This document shows, one piece after another, positions 47,116-56,571 of a DNA stretch of 64,000 nt. The stretch is taken from positions 633,253-697,252 of the forward strand of contig NZ_DS999411.1 in assembly GCF_000158175.1 (NCBI RefSeq). Reading direction: 5' to 3'. The position numbers and the translations under genes are program-made. How positions within the stretch are numbered: position 1 is the first letter of the stretch; each line of letters starts with the position of its first letter. The notes below the pieces were generated by a model, which saw only the letters and a program-made list of their open reading frames with translations, was not told where the DNA came from and did not search any database. The stretch comes from Luminiphilus syltensis NOR5-1B (lineage in GTDB: Bacteria > Pseudomonadota > Gammaproteobacteria > Pseudomonadales > Halieaceae).

Positions 47116-48681
47116 ATGACGACTGCCCCCAGCGAGAGCAACGCGCCCCAGAAGCACACCGATCTTTCATCTGCCCAGCTGATAGAGATGGCTCTGGCGC
47201 GCAGCGAGGGCGTACTGTCTGAGACAGGCGCACTGCGGGTAGAAACGGGGAAGCGAACAGGGCGATCCCCCGGTGACCGCTTCATCGTCAAAGAGCCCTC
47301 CAGCGAAGACGCTATTAACTGGGGCCCGGTCAATCGGCCGTTTGACGAAGACAAATTTGACGCGCTGTGGGATCGCGTTCGCACCTTCGCCGGCGAGTCC
47401 GACACCTTCGTGCAACATCTGCACGTGGGCGAACACAGCGACCATTATCTACCGGTCAAGGTGACCACCGCTACCGCCTGGCAGTCGCTGTTCGGCCGCA
47501 ATATGTTCATCCGGCCCCAGGCCTATAATCCAGCGAACAAGCCGGAGTGGAAGGTGCTCAACGTCGCCAACTTCGTCTGTGACCCGGAGCGGGATGGCAC
47601 CAACTCTGACGGCTGTGTGATTATCAATTTTAATCAGCGCAAGGTGCTGTTGGCCGGTATGCGCTACGCCGGTGAAATGAAGAAGGCGATGTTTTCGGTA
47701 CAGAACTTCCTGCTGCCCGAGAAGGACGTCATGCCCATGCACTGCTCCGCCAACGTTAGCGAGCAAGGCGACGTAACACTCTTCTTCGGCCTCTCAGGCA
47801 CGGGAAAAACCACCCTGTCTGCAGACCCCGACTACTACCTGATCGGAGACGACGAACACGGCTGGTCGAAGGGCGCAGTATTCAATATCGAGGGTGGCTG
47901 CTACGCCAAAACCATCGACCTGAGCCACAAGAACGAGCCGGTGATCTGGGAGGCAATTCGCTTCGGTGCCATCGTCGAGAATGTGGTGCTCGATGACCAC
48001 CGCGCCCCCGACTACAGCGACACGAGCCTCACCGAAAACGGCCGATGCTGCTACCCGTTGGAGCACGTCGATAAGCGCACCGAGACGAACTCCGGAGGCG
48101 AACCCAAGTGTGTGATTTTCCTGACCTGTGACGTATCCGGCGTTTTACCGCCTGTGTCGATTCTATCCAAGGAGGCCGCTGCATTCCATTTCCTGTCAGG
48201 TTATACCGCCCGCGTAGGCTCGACCGAAGTCGGCGCTGAAGCCGGTATACATCCCACGTTTTCAACCTGCTTCGGAGCCCCTTTTATGCCGCGGCCAGCA
48301 GGAGATTACGCTGAGTTATTAATGAAGCGTATTGAGGACTTTGGCAGCCAGGTTTACCTCATCAATACCGGATGGACCGGAGGTTCGGGCGCCCCGGGCG
48401 GATCGGGCACCCGATTCCCAATCCCCGTGACACGAGCGGTAGTTCACGCCGCGCAGAGCGGCGCCCTGCTTAACGGCCAAACCAAACATATCGACACGCT
48501 GAATCTGGATTTCCCGGCGTCTATTCCTGGTGTTGATCCTAAATATGTTGATCCCAAAGCCGGATGGAACGATCCCGCGGCCTACGAGGCCCAGGCTCAA
48601 AAGCTGGCTCAGCTGTTCCAGGCCAATATCAAGAATTTTGATGTCAGCGATGCGATCATCGCGGCCGGCCCGAAGGGCTGA
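47116..48681 (+). CDS. pckA: Phosphoenolpyruvate carboxykinase (ATP)
   Basis: Converts oxaloacetate and ATP to PEP and CO2, the first committed step of gluconeogenesis. The phosphate loop [14 protein letters not shown] (from G225) and the kinase-2 region DDEHGW are clear. The length is 521 aa. A cell living on acetyl-CoA-generating substrates, as the island suggests, would need this enzyme. Confidence 0.96.
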   Translation: MTTAPSESNAPQKHTDLSSAQLIEMALARSEGVLSETGALRVETGKRTGRSPGDRFIVKEPSSEDAINWGPVNRPFDEDKFDALWDRVRTFAGESDTFVQHLHVGEHSDHYLPVKVTTATAWQSLFGRNMFIRPQAYNPANKPEWKVLNVANFVCDPERDGTNSDGCVIINFNQRKVLLAGMRYAGEMKKAMFSVQNFLLPEKDVMPMHCSANVSEQGDVTLFFGLSGTGKTTLSADPDYYLIGDDEHGWSKGAVFNIEGGCYAKTIDLSHKNEPVIWEAIRFGAIVENVVLDDHRAPDYSDTSLTENGRCCYPLEHVDKRTETNSGGEPKCVIFLTCDVSGVLPPVSILSKEAAAFHFLSGYTARVGSTEVGAEAGIHPTFSTCFGAPFMPRPAGDYAELLMKRIEDFGSQVYLINTGWTGGSGAPGGSGTRFPIPVTRAVVHAAQSGALLNGQTKHIDTLNLDFPASIPGVDPKYVDPKAGWNDPAAYEAQAQKLAQLFQANIKNFDVSDAIIAAGPKG

Positions 48682-48752
48682 TCGATTCAACTAAACCCGT
48701 CGACCGCCCGAGGCTTGAGCGCAGTATCCACGACGCAGTAAATTCGGGCTTA

Positions 48753-48794
48753 AAACAATCATGTTTGTTTGTTATGCTGTCGGACGGTAACTAT
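48753..48794 (+). promoter_or_regulatory. Promoter with operator-like ACAATCATGTTTGTTTGTT
   Basis: TTGTTT (48765-48770) and TAACTA (48788-48793) are 17 bp apart. The sequence ACAATCATGTTTG resembles the half-sites before the island units, so WS/DGAT might be co-regulated with the island or controlled by a fatty-acid-sensing TetR protein. Confidence 0.45.
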
Positions 48795-48820
48795 GAGGTC
48801 CGCAGCGGCCCGGAGTGATA

Positions 48821-50266
48821 ATGCCCGCCAAAGAGCGTCTCGACCTGAATGAATTTGCCTGGATTGCGATGGAGTCGCCGTCACGGCCCATGCACGTGGC
48901 CACCCTCCTCGTTTACTCGCTGCCCGAGGACGCGGAACCCGACTTTCTGAATCAGCTGGTAGCGCATCTGCGCCAGTCCACCGAATTCGTCAACCCTTTC
49001 AATAAGATACTCCGACGCCCAACACCGCTGAGGCCCTATCCGGTCTGGGAACGCAATTACGATCTGGATCTCGAGTACCATGTGCGCCACCTCGCCCTCC
49101 CAAAACCCGGAGGTGAGCGGGAGCTCGGCATGCTGATCGCAAGGCTACATAGCAACCCCCTCGATTTTTCGCGTCCGCTGTGGGAGTACCACATTATCGA
49201 GGGTCTGGAGAACAACCGCTTCGCTGTCTATTTAAAGATGCACCACTCCATTGTTGATGGCATTGCCGGTGTCCGCATGCTGCAGCGCTCCATGTCCAGT
49301 GATCCCGACGACACCAGCTCACCAGCACTCTGGTCCGCGCCTATACCCGAGGAATTGTTCGAGGATAAAACGACGACCTCACGCTTGCGAAGAGCACTGA
49401 CCGGAGCACGACGCTCCGCAGCATCAGCCACCCATGTGGCGCGTCAGCTTTACGACACCCTGAAGGCAGGTATCAACGACAAGGACCCCCTGCTGCTGCC
49501 CTATCAGGCGCCGATGACGATATTCAATGGCCGAATCGGGGGGCAACGCCGGTTCGCCACCCAGAATTACGACTTCGCCAGAATTCGCAAGCTGTCCAAA
49601 ACCGCCGGCTGTACGGTTAACGATATTGTTCTCGCCATCAGCGCAGGCGCCTTGCGCCGCTTTCTGCAGGAGCAGAATGCACTGCCCGGCAGACCCCTGG
49701 TGGGTGGTATTCCCGTATCGCTGAAACCAAAAGACGACCAGAGTGCAGGTCCGGCGGTGTCCTACGCCATGGCTAATCTGGCGACGAACATAGCGGACCC
49801 CAAACGCCGGCTAGAAGTCATCTGTGAGTCCACCCGCCGCGCCAAAGGTGTTCTGCAGGACCTTTCCCGCGAAGAAATCGAAAACTTTACCGCTATCATC
49901 ATGTCGCCGAACGCCATGCAGACATCGCTCAATCTTGAGGGCAGAACGCCTCCCGTCTTTAACGTCAATATATCGAACGTACCGGGGCCTACCGAACCCC
50001 TTTATCTGCATCGCGCGAAACTCGAGGCGATGTACCCGGTCTCCGCAGTCACACATGGCCAGGCGCTCAACATCACCTGTTACAGCTATAACGGCTCACT
50101 GAGTTTTGGGTATTCGGGTTGCCGGGACAGCGTGCCTCGTTTACAGCGTCTGGCTGTTTACTCGGGCGAGGCCCTTGAAGAGCTCGAAGCAACGTTTCTG
50201 CCGGACCCGGGCGTGGTGGACATCGGCACCGCGAAAGCGGCCCGTGGAAAAAAAGCATCGGCATGA
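48821..50266 (+). CDS. Wax ester synthase/diacylglycerol acyltransferase
   Basis: A 481-aa bifunctional WS/DGAT that condenses acyl-CoA with fatty alcohols or diacylglycerol to form storage lipid. The active-site motif HHSIVDG (H141, H142, D146) is intact. The NVSNVPGP-like segment NVNISNVPGP and the N-terminal ESPSRPMHVA are family hallmarks. ATG 48821 is preferred over GTG 48815 since GGAG lies 5 bases before it. The stop overlaps the hydrolase gene by ATGA. Confidence 0.94.
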   Translation: MPAKERLDLNEFAWIAMESPSRPMHVATLLVYSLPEDAEPDFLNQLVAHLRQSTEFVNPFNKILRRPTPLRPYPVWERNYDLDLEYHVRHLALPKPGGERELGMLIARLHSNPLDFSRPLWEYHIIEGLENNRFAVYLKMHHSIVDGIAGVRMLQRSMSSDPDDTSSPALWSAPIPEELFEDKTTTSRLRRALTGARRSAASATHVARQLYDTLKAGINDKDPLLLPYQAPMTIFNGRIGGQRRFATQNYDFARIRKLSKTAGCTVNDIVLAISAGALRRFLQEQNALPGRPLVGGIPVSLKPKDDQSAGPAVSYAMANLATNIADPKRRLEVICESTRRAKGVLQDLSREEIENFTAIIMSPNAMQTSLNLEGRTPPVFNVNISNVPGPTEPLYLHRAKLEAMYPVSAVTHGQALNITCYSYNGSLSFGYSGCRDSVPRLQRLAVYSGEALEELEATFLPDPGVVDIGTAKAARGKKASA

Positions 50267-51072
50267 AGAGGCGCCCCAAACTCACCGAAAAACCGATCCA
50301 GCCACCGGGCTGGTTGCTGTCTTCGCTTGACGGTCCGCGCATGGCCTGGGAGACCGCTTGCCTCCTCTATTGCCCCACGTGGTTTGCGGCACTCCCCAGA
50401 GGAGATGAACACCCCGTTATGATTATTCCCGGCTTCGCCGGTGACGACACCTACAACATGCCGCTGAGTTTTTTTCTGAGGCGTCTGGGTTACCACGCTG
50501 TAGGCTGGAAACAGGGGCGAAATCTGGGTCACAGTACCGTCGATCCCCAGTCGCTAGGGATGCGTGTTGCCAAACTGAATGAGCACGAAGGGCGCAAGAT
50601 CACCCTGATCGGGCACAGCCTCGGTGGCGTATTCGCCCGTGAAGTCGCACGCGAGCACCCCGAAAGAATCCGCCAGGTGATTACTCTCGCCAGCCCCATC
50701 GGTATCCAGCGGGACCATGCATCGGGCCTGAATGCGGTATATGCGCGCCTCAACCGTGAGCCGGGGCAAACCGATGAGAGTCTGTGGCACCTGCCGCCGC
50801 CGGTACCGACGACCGCGGTGTATTCGCGCACTGATGGAATACTCGACTGGCGCGTCAGCCTGCAGTCGAGCGGCCATGACCAGACTGAAAATGTGGAGGT
50901 CTACGGAAGCCACAACGGTATGACGCTGAATCCGATGGTCTGGGCGCTTATCGCCAATCGACTGGCGACACCCCTCGATAAATGGCGACCCTTCAAGCGC
51001 CGCGGAGTGCTCTACTGGGCGTATCCCAAACCCGCGTGGCAGGCCACCGCACTCAACTGCTACCCCGACTAG
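50263..51072 (+). CDS. Alpha/beta hydrolase, lipase-like
   Basis: A 269-aa alpha/beta-hydrolase with nucleophile elbow GHSLGG, an oxyanion segment PGFAGDD, a TDGI aspartate and an SHNGM histidine completing the triad. No signal peptide was seen. Translational coupling to the WS/DGAT gene suggests turnover or processing of stored lipid, or removal of acyl groups. A specific substrate cannot be named. Confidence 0.85.
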   Translation: MKRRPKLTEKPIQPPGWLLSSLDGPRMAWETACLLYCPTWFAALPRGDEHPVMIIPGFAGDDTYNMPLSFFLRRLGYHAVGWKQGRNLGHSTVDPQSLGMRVAKLNEHEGRKITLIGHSLGGVFAREVAREHPERIRQVITLASPIGIQRDHASGLNAVYARLNREPGQTDESLWHLPPPVPTTAVYSRTDGILDWRVSLQSSGHDQTENVEVYGSHNGMTLNPMVWALIANRLATPLDKWRPFKRRGVLYWAYPKPAWQATALNCYPD

Positions 51073-51253
51073 TTCCGCTTACGCGCTCCGGCCTCCAGGC
51101 TTCCCCTGTCTTACATCACCGTCGCTCAGCCCCCAGTGGTAAAAATCCGCTTTTAGAGTGTGGATTCTAAAATTAGGCGCCACACTCGATCCAACGTCAG
51201 AGTAGGGCAACACGCCTAATCGACATACCACTGAATACAGCAGGAGAGTAATC

Positions 51254-51745
51254 ATGGCAGAACAAGCCAAAGTAACCCCCAAATCCAAGACAACCGCCAA
51301 GCGTAAAACTGCGGCGAAGCGAAAGACGACTGCGAAGAAAACGCCTGCGAGGAAGACCACCGCAAAGCGAAAAACTACCGCCAAGCGCAAGCCCGCAGCC
51401 AAGAAGTCTGATATGCGTGCCACCGCGATCGAAACCAGCCGCAATGCATTGCGTGCCGGCCTCGGTGTCTATGGCAAGGCCTACGATCAGATGATTGACC
51501 AGTTCGAAAGCCTGCAGAAGCAGGTAGACGACGCACAGGATCGTCTTGATTCACGTCGCAAGCAGGCTGAAGACCTCTACAAGGCGCTGATCAAGCGCGG
51601 TACCGCCGTTGAGAAAGAAGCCCTCAAAGTACTGGAAGATCTTGAGTTCGACGCCATCGCTGATCGCGCCAAGCTCGAAGCACAGATGGACAAGGCCAAG
51701 GCTCGCTTTGAAGAACTGCGCGCCAAGCTCGTCAAGACCGCGTAA
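51254..51745 (+). CDS. Phasin-like protein with N-terminal histone-like Lys/Ala repeats
   Basis: A 163-aa protein. Residues 5-53 are a histone H1-like basic tract of repeated K-T/A-x-A-K-R-K units. Residues about 55-163 are amphipathic helix and coiled coil with a phasin-like pattern. PhaF of pseudomonads has the opposite order, with phasin first and basic tail last. It could tether PHA or lipid granules to DNA, as PhaF does. A CAGGAGAG site precedes the ATG and a terminator follows. Codon use in the basic tract is repetitive. Confidence 0.78.
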   Translation: MAEQAKVTPKSKTTAKRKTAAKRKTTAKKTPARKTTAKRKTTAKRKPAAKKSDMRATAIETSRNALRAGLGVYGKAYDQMIDQFESLQKQVDDAQDRLDSRRKQAEDLYKALIKRGTAVEKEALKVLEDLEFDAIADRAKLEAQMDKAKARFEELRAKLVKTA

Positions 51746-51768
51746 CACCACTTAGGTCCAATTTTTTT

Positions 51769-51791
51769 GGGGGCTTCGGCCCCCTTTTTTT
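51769..51791 (+). terminator. Rho-independent terminator after the phasin-like gene
   Basis: The stem GGGGG/CCCCC around the loop CTTCGG, followed by seven T. Confidence 0.9.
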
Positions 51792-51820
51792 ATTGTTAAG
51801 CTGCACCGATATCAAACTCG

Positions 51821-52498
51821 GTGATTGCTTTGAAAACCAAAGACCGGATTCTCGATACAGCGCTGGCTCTATTCAACGAGAACGGCGAACGCAATGTAAG
51901 CGCCAACGACATAGCGCTGGAATTGGATATCAGCCCCGGTAATCTGTATTACCATTTCAAGGGCAAGGACAGCATTATCAGTGCGCTCTTCACGACCGTG
52001 CAGCGCGAGCTGGTCGCCGTACTGGGCGCCCCACTTAACGACCCCTCCCTTTTCCATGACGAACAGACAGCGTCAATAGAACGTAGCTGGCTGTTTCTGA
52101 CGGTGGTGTTCGAACATATGTTTGACCACCGCTTTATCTTTATCAATATGATTGACCTGATGCAGCGTTATCCGGAGATTGACCGGGGCATTCGACGCCT
52201 TCTGAGCCTACAGCGAGCCGCCTGCTTTGCAGTGGCTTCGGATCTCGTCGGTGGTCGACTTCGCGGCGATAAGGATCAGCGCCTGCTGAGTCTCGCAGAC
52301 GCCATGACAATGAATATCGTGTATTGGCTCTCGTACGAGCAGTTGCGTCGCCAGGCCGAGGACCGTACCCAAACTGTCCATCGCGGCGTGCTGCAGACGC
52401 TCTCATACTGCGCCCCCTACCTCGGTTCGGAGGCGCAGGATTTCTATGACGATTGTGAACGCCTTTACAGCCAGATGCTTGCAAGCGACGACGGCTGA
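51821..52498 (+). CDS. TetR-family regulator, PhaD-like
   Basis: A 225-aa regulator whose N-terminus (KTKDRILDTALALFNENGE, then NVSANDIALELDISPGNLYYHF) closely follows PhaD of pseudomonads, which controls phasin and PHA genes. It lies directly after the phasin-like gene. The start is uncertain: GTG 51821 or TTG 51830, both with poor ribosome sites. The link to PHA granules is inferred from similarity and position. Confidence 0.82.
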   Translation: MIALKTKDRILDTALALFNENGERNVSANDIALELDISPGNLYYHFKGKDSIISALFTTVQRELVAVLGAPLNDPSLFHDEQTASIERSWLFLTVVFEHMFDHRFIFINMIDLMQRYPEIDRGIRRLLSLQRAACFAVASDLVGGRLRGDKDQRLLSLADAMTMNIVYWLSYEQLRRQAEDRTQTVHRGVLQTLSYCAPYLGSEAQDFYDDCERLYSQMLASDDG

Positions 52499-52567
52499 TG
52501 TTTCGATCCTATGCACCCATGGAATCGTAACCAGAAATGATTCATTCAACCGGAAAAGGAAACAACC

Positions 52568-53047
52568 ATGACTATAGCCAAAGGCGACAAACTCCCCGAA
52601 GCCACTCTGATGGTAATGGGCGAAGAAGGCCCCGCACCGATTACTACCGGCGAACTCTTTAATGGCAAAAAAGTACTGCTGTTCGCCGTGCCCGGCGCAT
52701 TCACGCCCGGGTGTTCCATGACCCATTTACCCGGCTTTGTCGTCAATGCAGACAAAATCAAAGCCAGCGGCGTCGACAGTATTATCTGTATGTCGGTCAA
52801 CGATGCCTTCGTCATGGATGCGTGGGGCAAGCAGCAAAATGCCGAAGCCATCACCATGCTCGCCGATGGTAACGGGGACTTTACCGAGGCCCTAGGCCTC
52901 GTGCTCGACGCTCGCGGCTTTGGCCTTGGCACGCGCAGCAAGCGCTTCGCCATGATCGTTGAAGACGGTACCGTCACCGCACTGAATATTGATGAGGACG
53001 GTGGTGTCGACGTCAGCTCCGCTGAAACCATGATGGCGCTGTTGTAA
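52568..53047 (+). CDS. Peroxiredoxin, Prx5/glutaredoxin-dependent type
   Basis: A 159-aa thiol peroxidase of the AhpC/TSA superfamily, Prx5 subgroup. It has peroxidatic C49 in PGAFTPGCS, followed by THLPGF. It would reduce hydrogen and organic peroxides with glutaredoxin or thioredoxin. A GGAAAAGGAAAC ribosome site precedes the ATG. It ends 18 bases from the convergent transporter gene, with no hairpin seen between them. Confidence 0.92.
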   Translation: MTIAKGDKLPEATLMVMGEEGPAPITTGELFNGKKVLLFAVPGAFTPGCSMTHLPGFVVNADKIKASGVDSIICMSVNDAFVMDAWGKQQNAEAITMLADGNGDFTEALGLVLDARGFGLGTRSKRFAMIVEDGTVTALNIDEDGGVDVSSAETMMALL

Positions 53048-53065
53048 ACCAAGTGGGCGGTGGTA

Positions 53066-54442
53066 TCAGACAAGCGCCCAATAAATGAAACCTGATATCA
53101 CCGCTGCTCCCAACACGTTGGCAACGACTCCCTCCCGGGCCATTCGGGAAATGGTCAGCAAGTCCGTCCCGTAAACCACCGCATTGGGCGCTGTGGCTAC
53201 GGGAAGCATGAACGCGCAACTGGCACTCATTGCTGCAGGTAGCATCAGCAGAAGCGGTTCAACATCCGATGCCAGCGCCGCGGCAGCGAGTATTGGCATC
53301 AACAGCGCTGTGGTCGCCGTATTCGACGTCGCTTCGGTGATGAAAGTGACCAGCAGGCAAAGCATCAACAACATCACAATCGGTGGCAATGCCGTGACTC
53401 CGGTCATGGCTTCTCCTGCCAGGCCACTCAGACCGGACGCCACCGATGCCTTGGCCAAGCAGATACCGCCAGCAAAGAGCAACAATACGCCCCAGGGGAT
53501 GGTTTGTGCCTGCTCCCAGCTAATCAGCGGCTTGCGCTCGGCATCTCTAACCAGGAATAAGGCGATCACGGCGAGAAATGCGACTGAGGCGTCATTGGCG
53601 GATTCCAGCCCCGACCATGCGCGCCAGCCGCCAAATGGCTCTGCGCGGGTCATCCAGGCCAGCGCCGTCAGCGCGAAAATAATCAGCACTCGCCGCTCGG
53701 CACTGCGCCATTGGCCCACTGCCGGCAGGGAGACGGACAATCGATCGGGCAGCCCCCGGGTGAGCCACAGTCCGACTAGCGGAACCAGCGTTATCACAAT
53801 CGGCAATCCCCAGCGCATCCATTGGGTAAAACCAATGGACTCGCCAAATACCTCTTCATAAACCTGCATTAGAATGAGGTTCGGCGGCGTACCAATCGGT
53901 GTTCCGATACCACCGATACTACAGGCCCAGGCGAGCCCCAAAAGCAGCGGCGGCGCCAGCTTTTTCGGATCATCGCTGCTGTGAATGACCGCCAGCGCCA
54001 CCGGCACCAGCATCAGAACCGTGGCGGTGTTCGAAATCCACATGCTGAGGCAGGCGCCGGCTATCATGAAGCCAAAAATGAGTCTTCGGGGACTGTGACT
54101 GCCCACCAGATTTACCACGCCCAGGGCAAGCCGCTGGTGGGCTCCGCTGGACTCCATTCCCCGGGAAAGCAGAAAGCCGCCGAGTAGCAGCAGAATAAGG
54201 GGCGATCCATAGGCCTGCGCGGTCTCTGCGGGTGTCAGCACACCGAATAAAGGCATCAGCGATAGCGGTAACAGCGAGGTCACTGGAATCGGTATGGGCT
54301 CAAAAACCCACCAACAAATACACAGTACGCCAACTGTCGCAGTGACCACCAGCGCCGTCGAATGGCCGAACCCGGCGAGTGCCAGCGCCACAGCCAGAGC
54401 TATAACTATCCCGGGGAGGGGTGAGCGTGACGGATGGAACAT
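53066..54442 (-). CDS. DASS-family anion:sodium symporter (SLC13)
   Basis: A 458-aa inner-membrane transporter with about 11 hydrophobic segments. The two SNT motifs of the substrate site are present: ISNTATVLM near residue 134 and TSNTATTALL near residue 375. Relatives import di- or tricarboxylates such as succinate or citrate with sodium. The substrate cannot be fixed by sequence alone. It is divergent from moaA. Confidence 0.9.
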   Translation of the reverse strand: MFHPSRSPLPGIVIALAVALALAGFGHSTALVVTATVGVLCICWWVFEPIPIPVTSLLPLSLMPLFGVLTPAETAQAYGSPLILLLLGGFLLSRGMESSGAHQRLALGVVNLVGSHSPRRLIFGFMIAGACLSMWISNTATVLMLVPVALAVIHSSDDPKKLAPPLLLGLAWACSIGGIGTPIGTPPNLILMQVYEEVFGESIGFTQWMRWGLPIVITLVPLVGLWLTRGLPDRLSVSLPAVGQWRSAERRVLIIFALTALAWMTRAEPFGGWRAWSGLESANDASVAFLAVIALFLVRDAERKPLISWEQAQTIPWGVLLLFAGGICLAKASVASGLSGLAGEAMTGVTALPPIVMLLMLCLLVTFITEATSNTATTALLMPILAAAALASDVEPLLLMLPAAMSASCAFMLPVATAPNAVVYGTDLLTISRMAREGVVANVLGAAVISGFIYWALV

Positions 54443-54582
54443 TGGTGACGGTAATCCGCTTCCTATAAGTGAATGGCATGGTCACCCACAAACCAGGGGC
54501 TGTAAATCGCAAATACCGCGAGAATCGACAGCTCTGCGATCAGGTCTCCTGCCCAAGCAGGATTATCAGTTAAACTTCGTCT

Positions 54583-55587
54583 ATGACTGATAGTGTTCCC
54601 AACACCCTGGTGGATGGCTTCGGACGCCACGTCGAGTATCTTCGCCTGTCGATTACCGACCGCTGCGATTTCCGCTGCCAATATTGTATGGCGGAGACCA
54701 TGACGTTCCTGCCCCGGCGCGAGGTGCTGTCGCTGGAGGAGCTCGAGCGCGTGGCGCGGGTGTTTGTCGATCTTGGCGTTCGTAAGATACGCGTCACGGG
54801 GGGTGAACCTCTGGTTCGGCGGGGTGTTGATGAGTTCCTGGCGAACCTCGGCAAAGTACCTGAACTCAGGGAACTCGCCATGACCACCAACGGCAGCCAA
54901 CTCGCGAGCCGAGCGGTCACCCTGCGCGAAAGTGGGCTATCCAGCGTCAATATCAGCCTCGATACGCTGGATCCGGCGGGCTTCACCGAGCTGACCCGAA
55001 CCGGAAAACTATCGCAGGTTATTGCAGGCATCGATGCTGCCGTTGCCGCCGGGATTCCCCGTATTCGGCTCAACGCCGTCATTCTCAGTGGCCAGAATGA
55101 AGACCAGGTCATACCGCTTACCGAATTTGCCATCGAGCGCGGTATCGATATTGCCTTCATCGAGGAGATGCCCCTGGGGCAGGTCACGCAGGGCGGCAAG
55201 CCATTGGCACTGTTTGACTCAGATTCGGTTCTTGACCTGCTACGCGACCAGTGGCAACTCAATGCGACCACTGCAGGCCCACAGTCGGGGCCTGCACGGT
55301 ATTTTGCCATCGAAGGCAGCGACTCGCGCATCGGCGTGATTTCACCCCACAGCAACAATTTCTGCGGCGCTTGCAACCGGCTGCGTGTTACCGCTGAGGG
55401 GCGCCTGTTGCTGTGCCTCGGTAACGAACATTCCATTAGCCTGCGCGACCTGATGCGCCAGGGTTACACAGACAGCGAGCTCAAGTCTGCTATTGCATCA
55501 GCGCTGGCGGCCAAGCCCGAACGACATCACTTCGATGCACCCGATGAACCTCAAATTATCCGCTTTATGAATGCTTCCGGCGGGTGA
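54583..55587 (+). CDS. moaA: GTP 3',8-cyclase (molybdenum cofactor)
   Basis: A radical-SAM enzyme that starts molybdenum cofactor synthesis. The N-terminal cluster is C28-x3-C32-x2-C35, the C-terminal cluster cysteines are C264, C267 and C281, and the GG end required for activity is present. The length is 334 aa. No Shine-Dalgarno is visible; the -10-like TAAACT at 54571 suggests a very short leader. MoaA's usual moa partners are not adjacent. Confidence 0.94.
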   Translation: MTDSVPNTLVDGFGRHVEYLRLSITDRCDFRCQYCMAETMTFLPRREVLSLEELERVARVFVDLGVRKIRVTGGEPLVRRGVDEFLANLGKVPELRELAMTTNGSQLASRAVTLRESGLSSVNISLDTLDPAGFTELTRTGKLSQVIAGIDAAVAAGIPRIRLNAVILSGQNEDQVIPLTEFAIERGIDIAFIEEMPLGQVTQGGKPLALFDSDSVLDLLRDQWQLNATTAGPQSGPARYFAIEGSDSRIGVISPHSNNFCGACNRLRVTAEGRLLLCLGNEHSISLRDLMRQGYTDSELKSAIASALAAKPERHHFDAPDEPQIIRFMNASGG

Positions 55588-55628
55588 CTTCAGCCCGGCG
55601 ATCTTGCGTTGAGTAACCGAACGAGGAG

Positions 55629-56567
55629 TTGATTATCAGCCAATACCCAGGCCTCGGGGATATTGACACTATCACCGATAATTTTGAGCAGGCCGGCTAC
55701 ATCTGCACCCGTCGTATCGCGACGGTGGTCTATCTCGCCGCCGCCCTCAACAAGCCCATTTTGGTGGAGGGTCCGCCGGGAGTCGGTAAAACGGAACTGG
55801 CCAAAACCTGTGCCTCAGTGGTCGCCAGACCCCTGGTGCGCCTGCAGTGTTACGAAGGGCTGGATGAAGCCAAAGCACTGTATGAATGGAAATACGGCAA
55901 GCAGCTTCTTTACACCCAGGTGCTGAAACAGCAGTTGGCTGAAATCCTTTCAGGCGCTGTCGGGCTCAGGGATTCCATGCAGCGACTGCATGAATTTGGT
56001 GATGTCTTCTATTCCCCGGAGTTTCTCGAACCAAGACCGCTGCTGCGCGCACTGGAGCAGCCCGACGGGGCCGTGCTTCTGATTGACGAAGTTGACAAGG
56101 CGGACTTCGAGTTCGAATCGCTGTTACTCGAGGTGTTATCGGACTTTCAGGTATCCATACCCGAAATCGGCACTATTGAAGCCAAATCCAAGCCCATTGT
56201 GTTTCTGACCAGTAACGACACGCGGGACTTGTCAGATGCCTTGAAACGTCGCTGTCTGCATCTGCATATTCCGTTCCCCTCACTGGAACTCGAACGCCAA
56301 ATAGTGACCCAGCGGGTGCCCAATGCCTCGGCTACCCTGACCGATCAGTTGGTCCGTTTCGTCCACGCGGTTCGGGAGCTGGACCTCAAGAAAGCACCCG
56401 CCATTTCGGAGAGCATCGACTGGGCCAAGGCATTGCTGCTGTTACATGCGGATCAGCTCGATACTCACCTGGTGCACGATACCCTGAACGTGTTGCTGAA
56501 ATACGAGGAAGACGTCGCCACCGCCGAGGGCAGTTTGCATAAACTGCTCGGCCCTGCTGTTAGATGA
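55629..56567 (+). CDS. MoxR-family AAA ATPase
   Basis: A 312-aa AAA+ ATPase with Walker A GPPGVGKTE, Walker B LLIDEVDKAD, sensor SNDTRDLSDALKRRC and the lid domain. MoxR proteins act with a VWA partner in chaperone-like assembly of metal or redox complexes; that partner follows 4 bases later. The start is uncertain: TTG 55629 abuts AGGAG, while ATT 55632 or ATC 55635 would be better spaced but rare. Confidence 0.9.
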   Translation: MIISQYPGLGDIDTITDNFEQAGYICTRRIATVVYLAAALNKPILVEGPPGVGKTELAKTCASVVARPLVRLQCYEGLDEAKALYEWKYGKQLLYTQVLKQQLAEILSGAVGLRDSMQRLHEFGDVFYSPEFLEPRPLLRALEQPDGAVLLIDEVDKADFEFESLLLEVLSDFQVSIPEIGTIEAKSKPIVFLTSNDTRDLSDALKRRCLHLHIPFPSLELERQIVTQRVPNASATLTDQLVRFVHAVRELDLKKAPAISESIDWAKALLLLHADQLDTHLVHDTLNVLLKYEEDVATAEGSLHKLLGPAVR

Positions 56568-56571
56568 CCCA

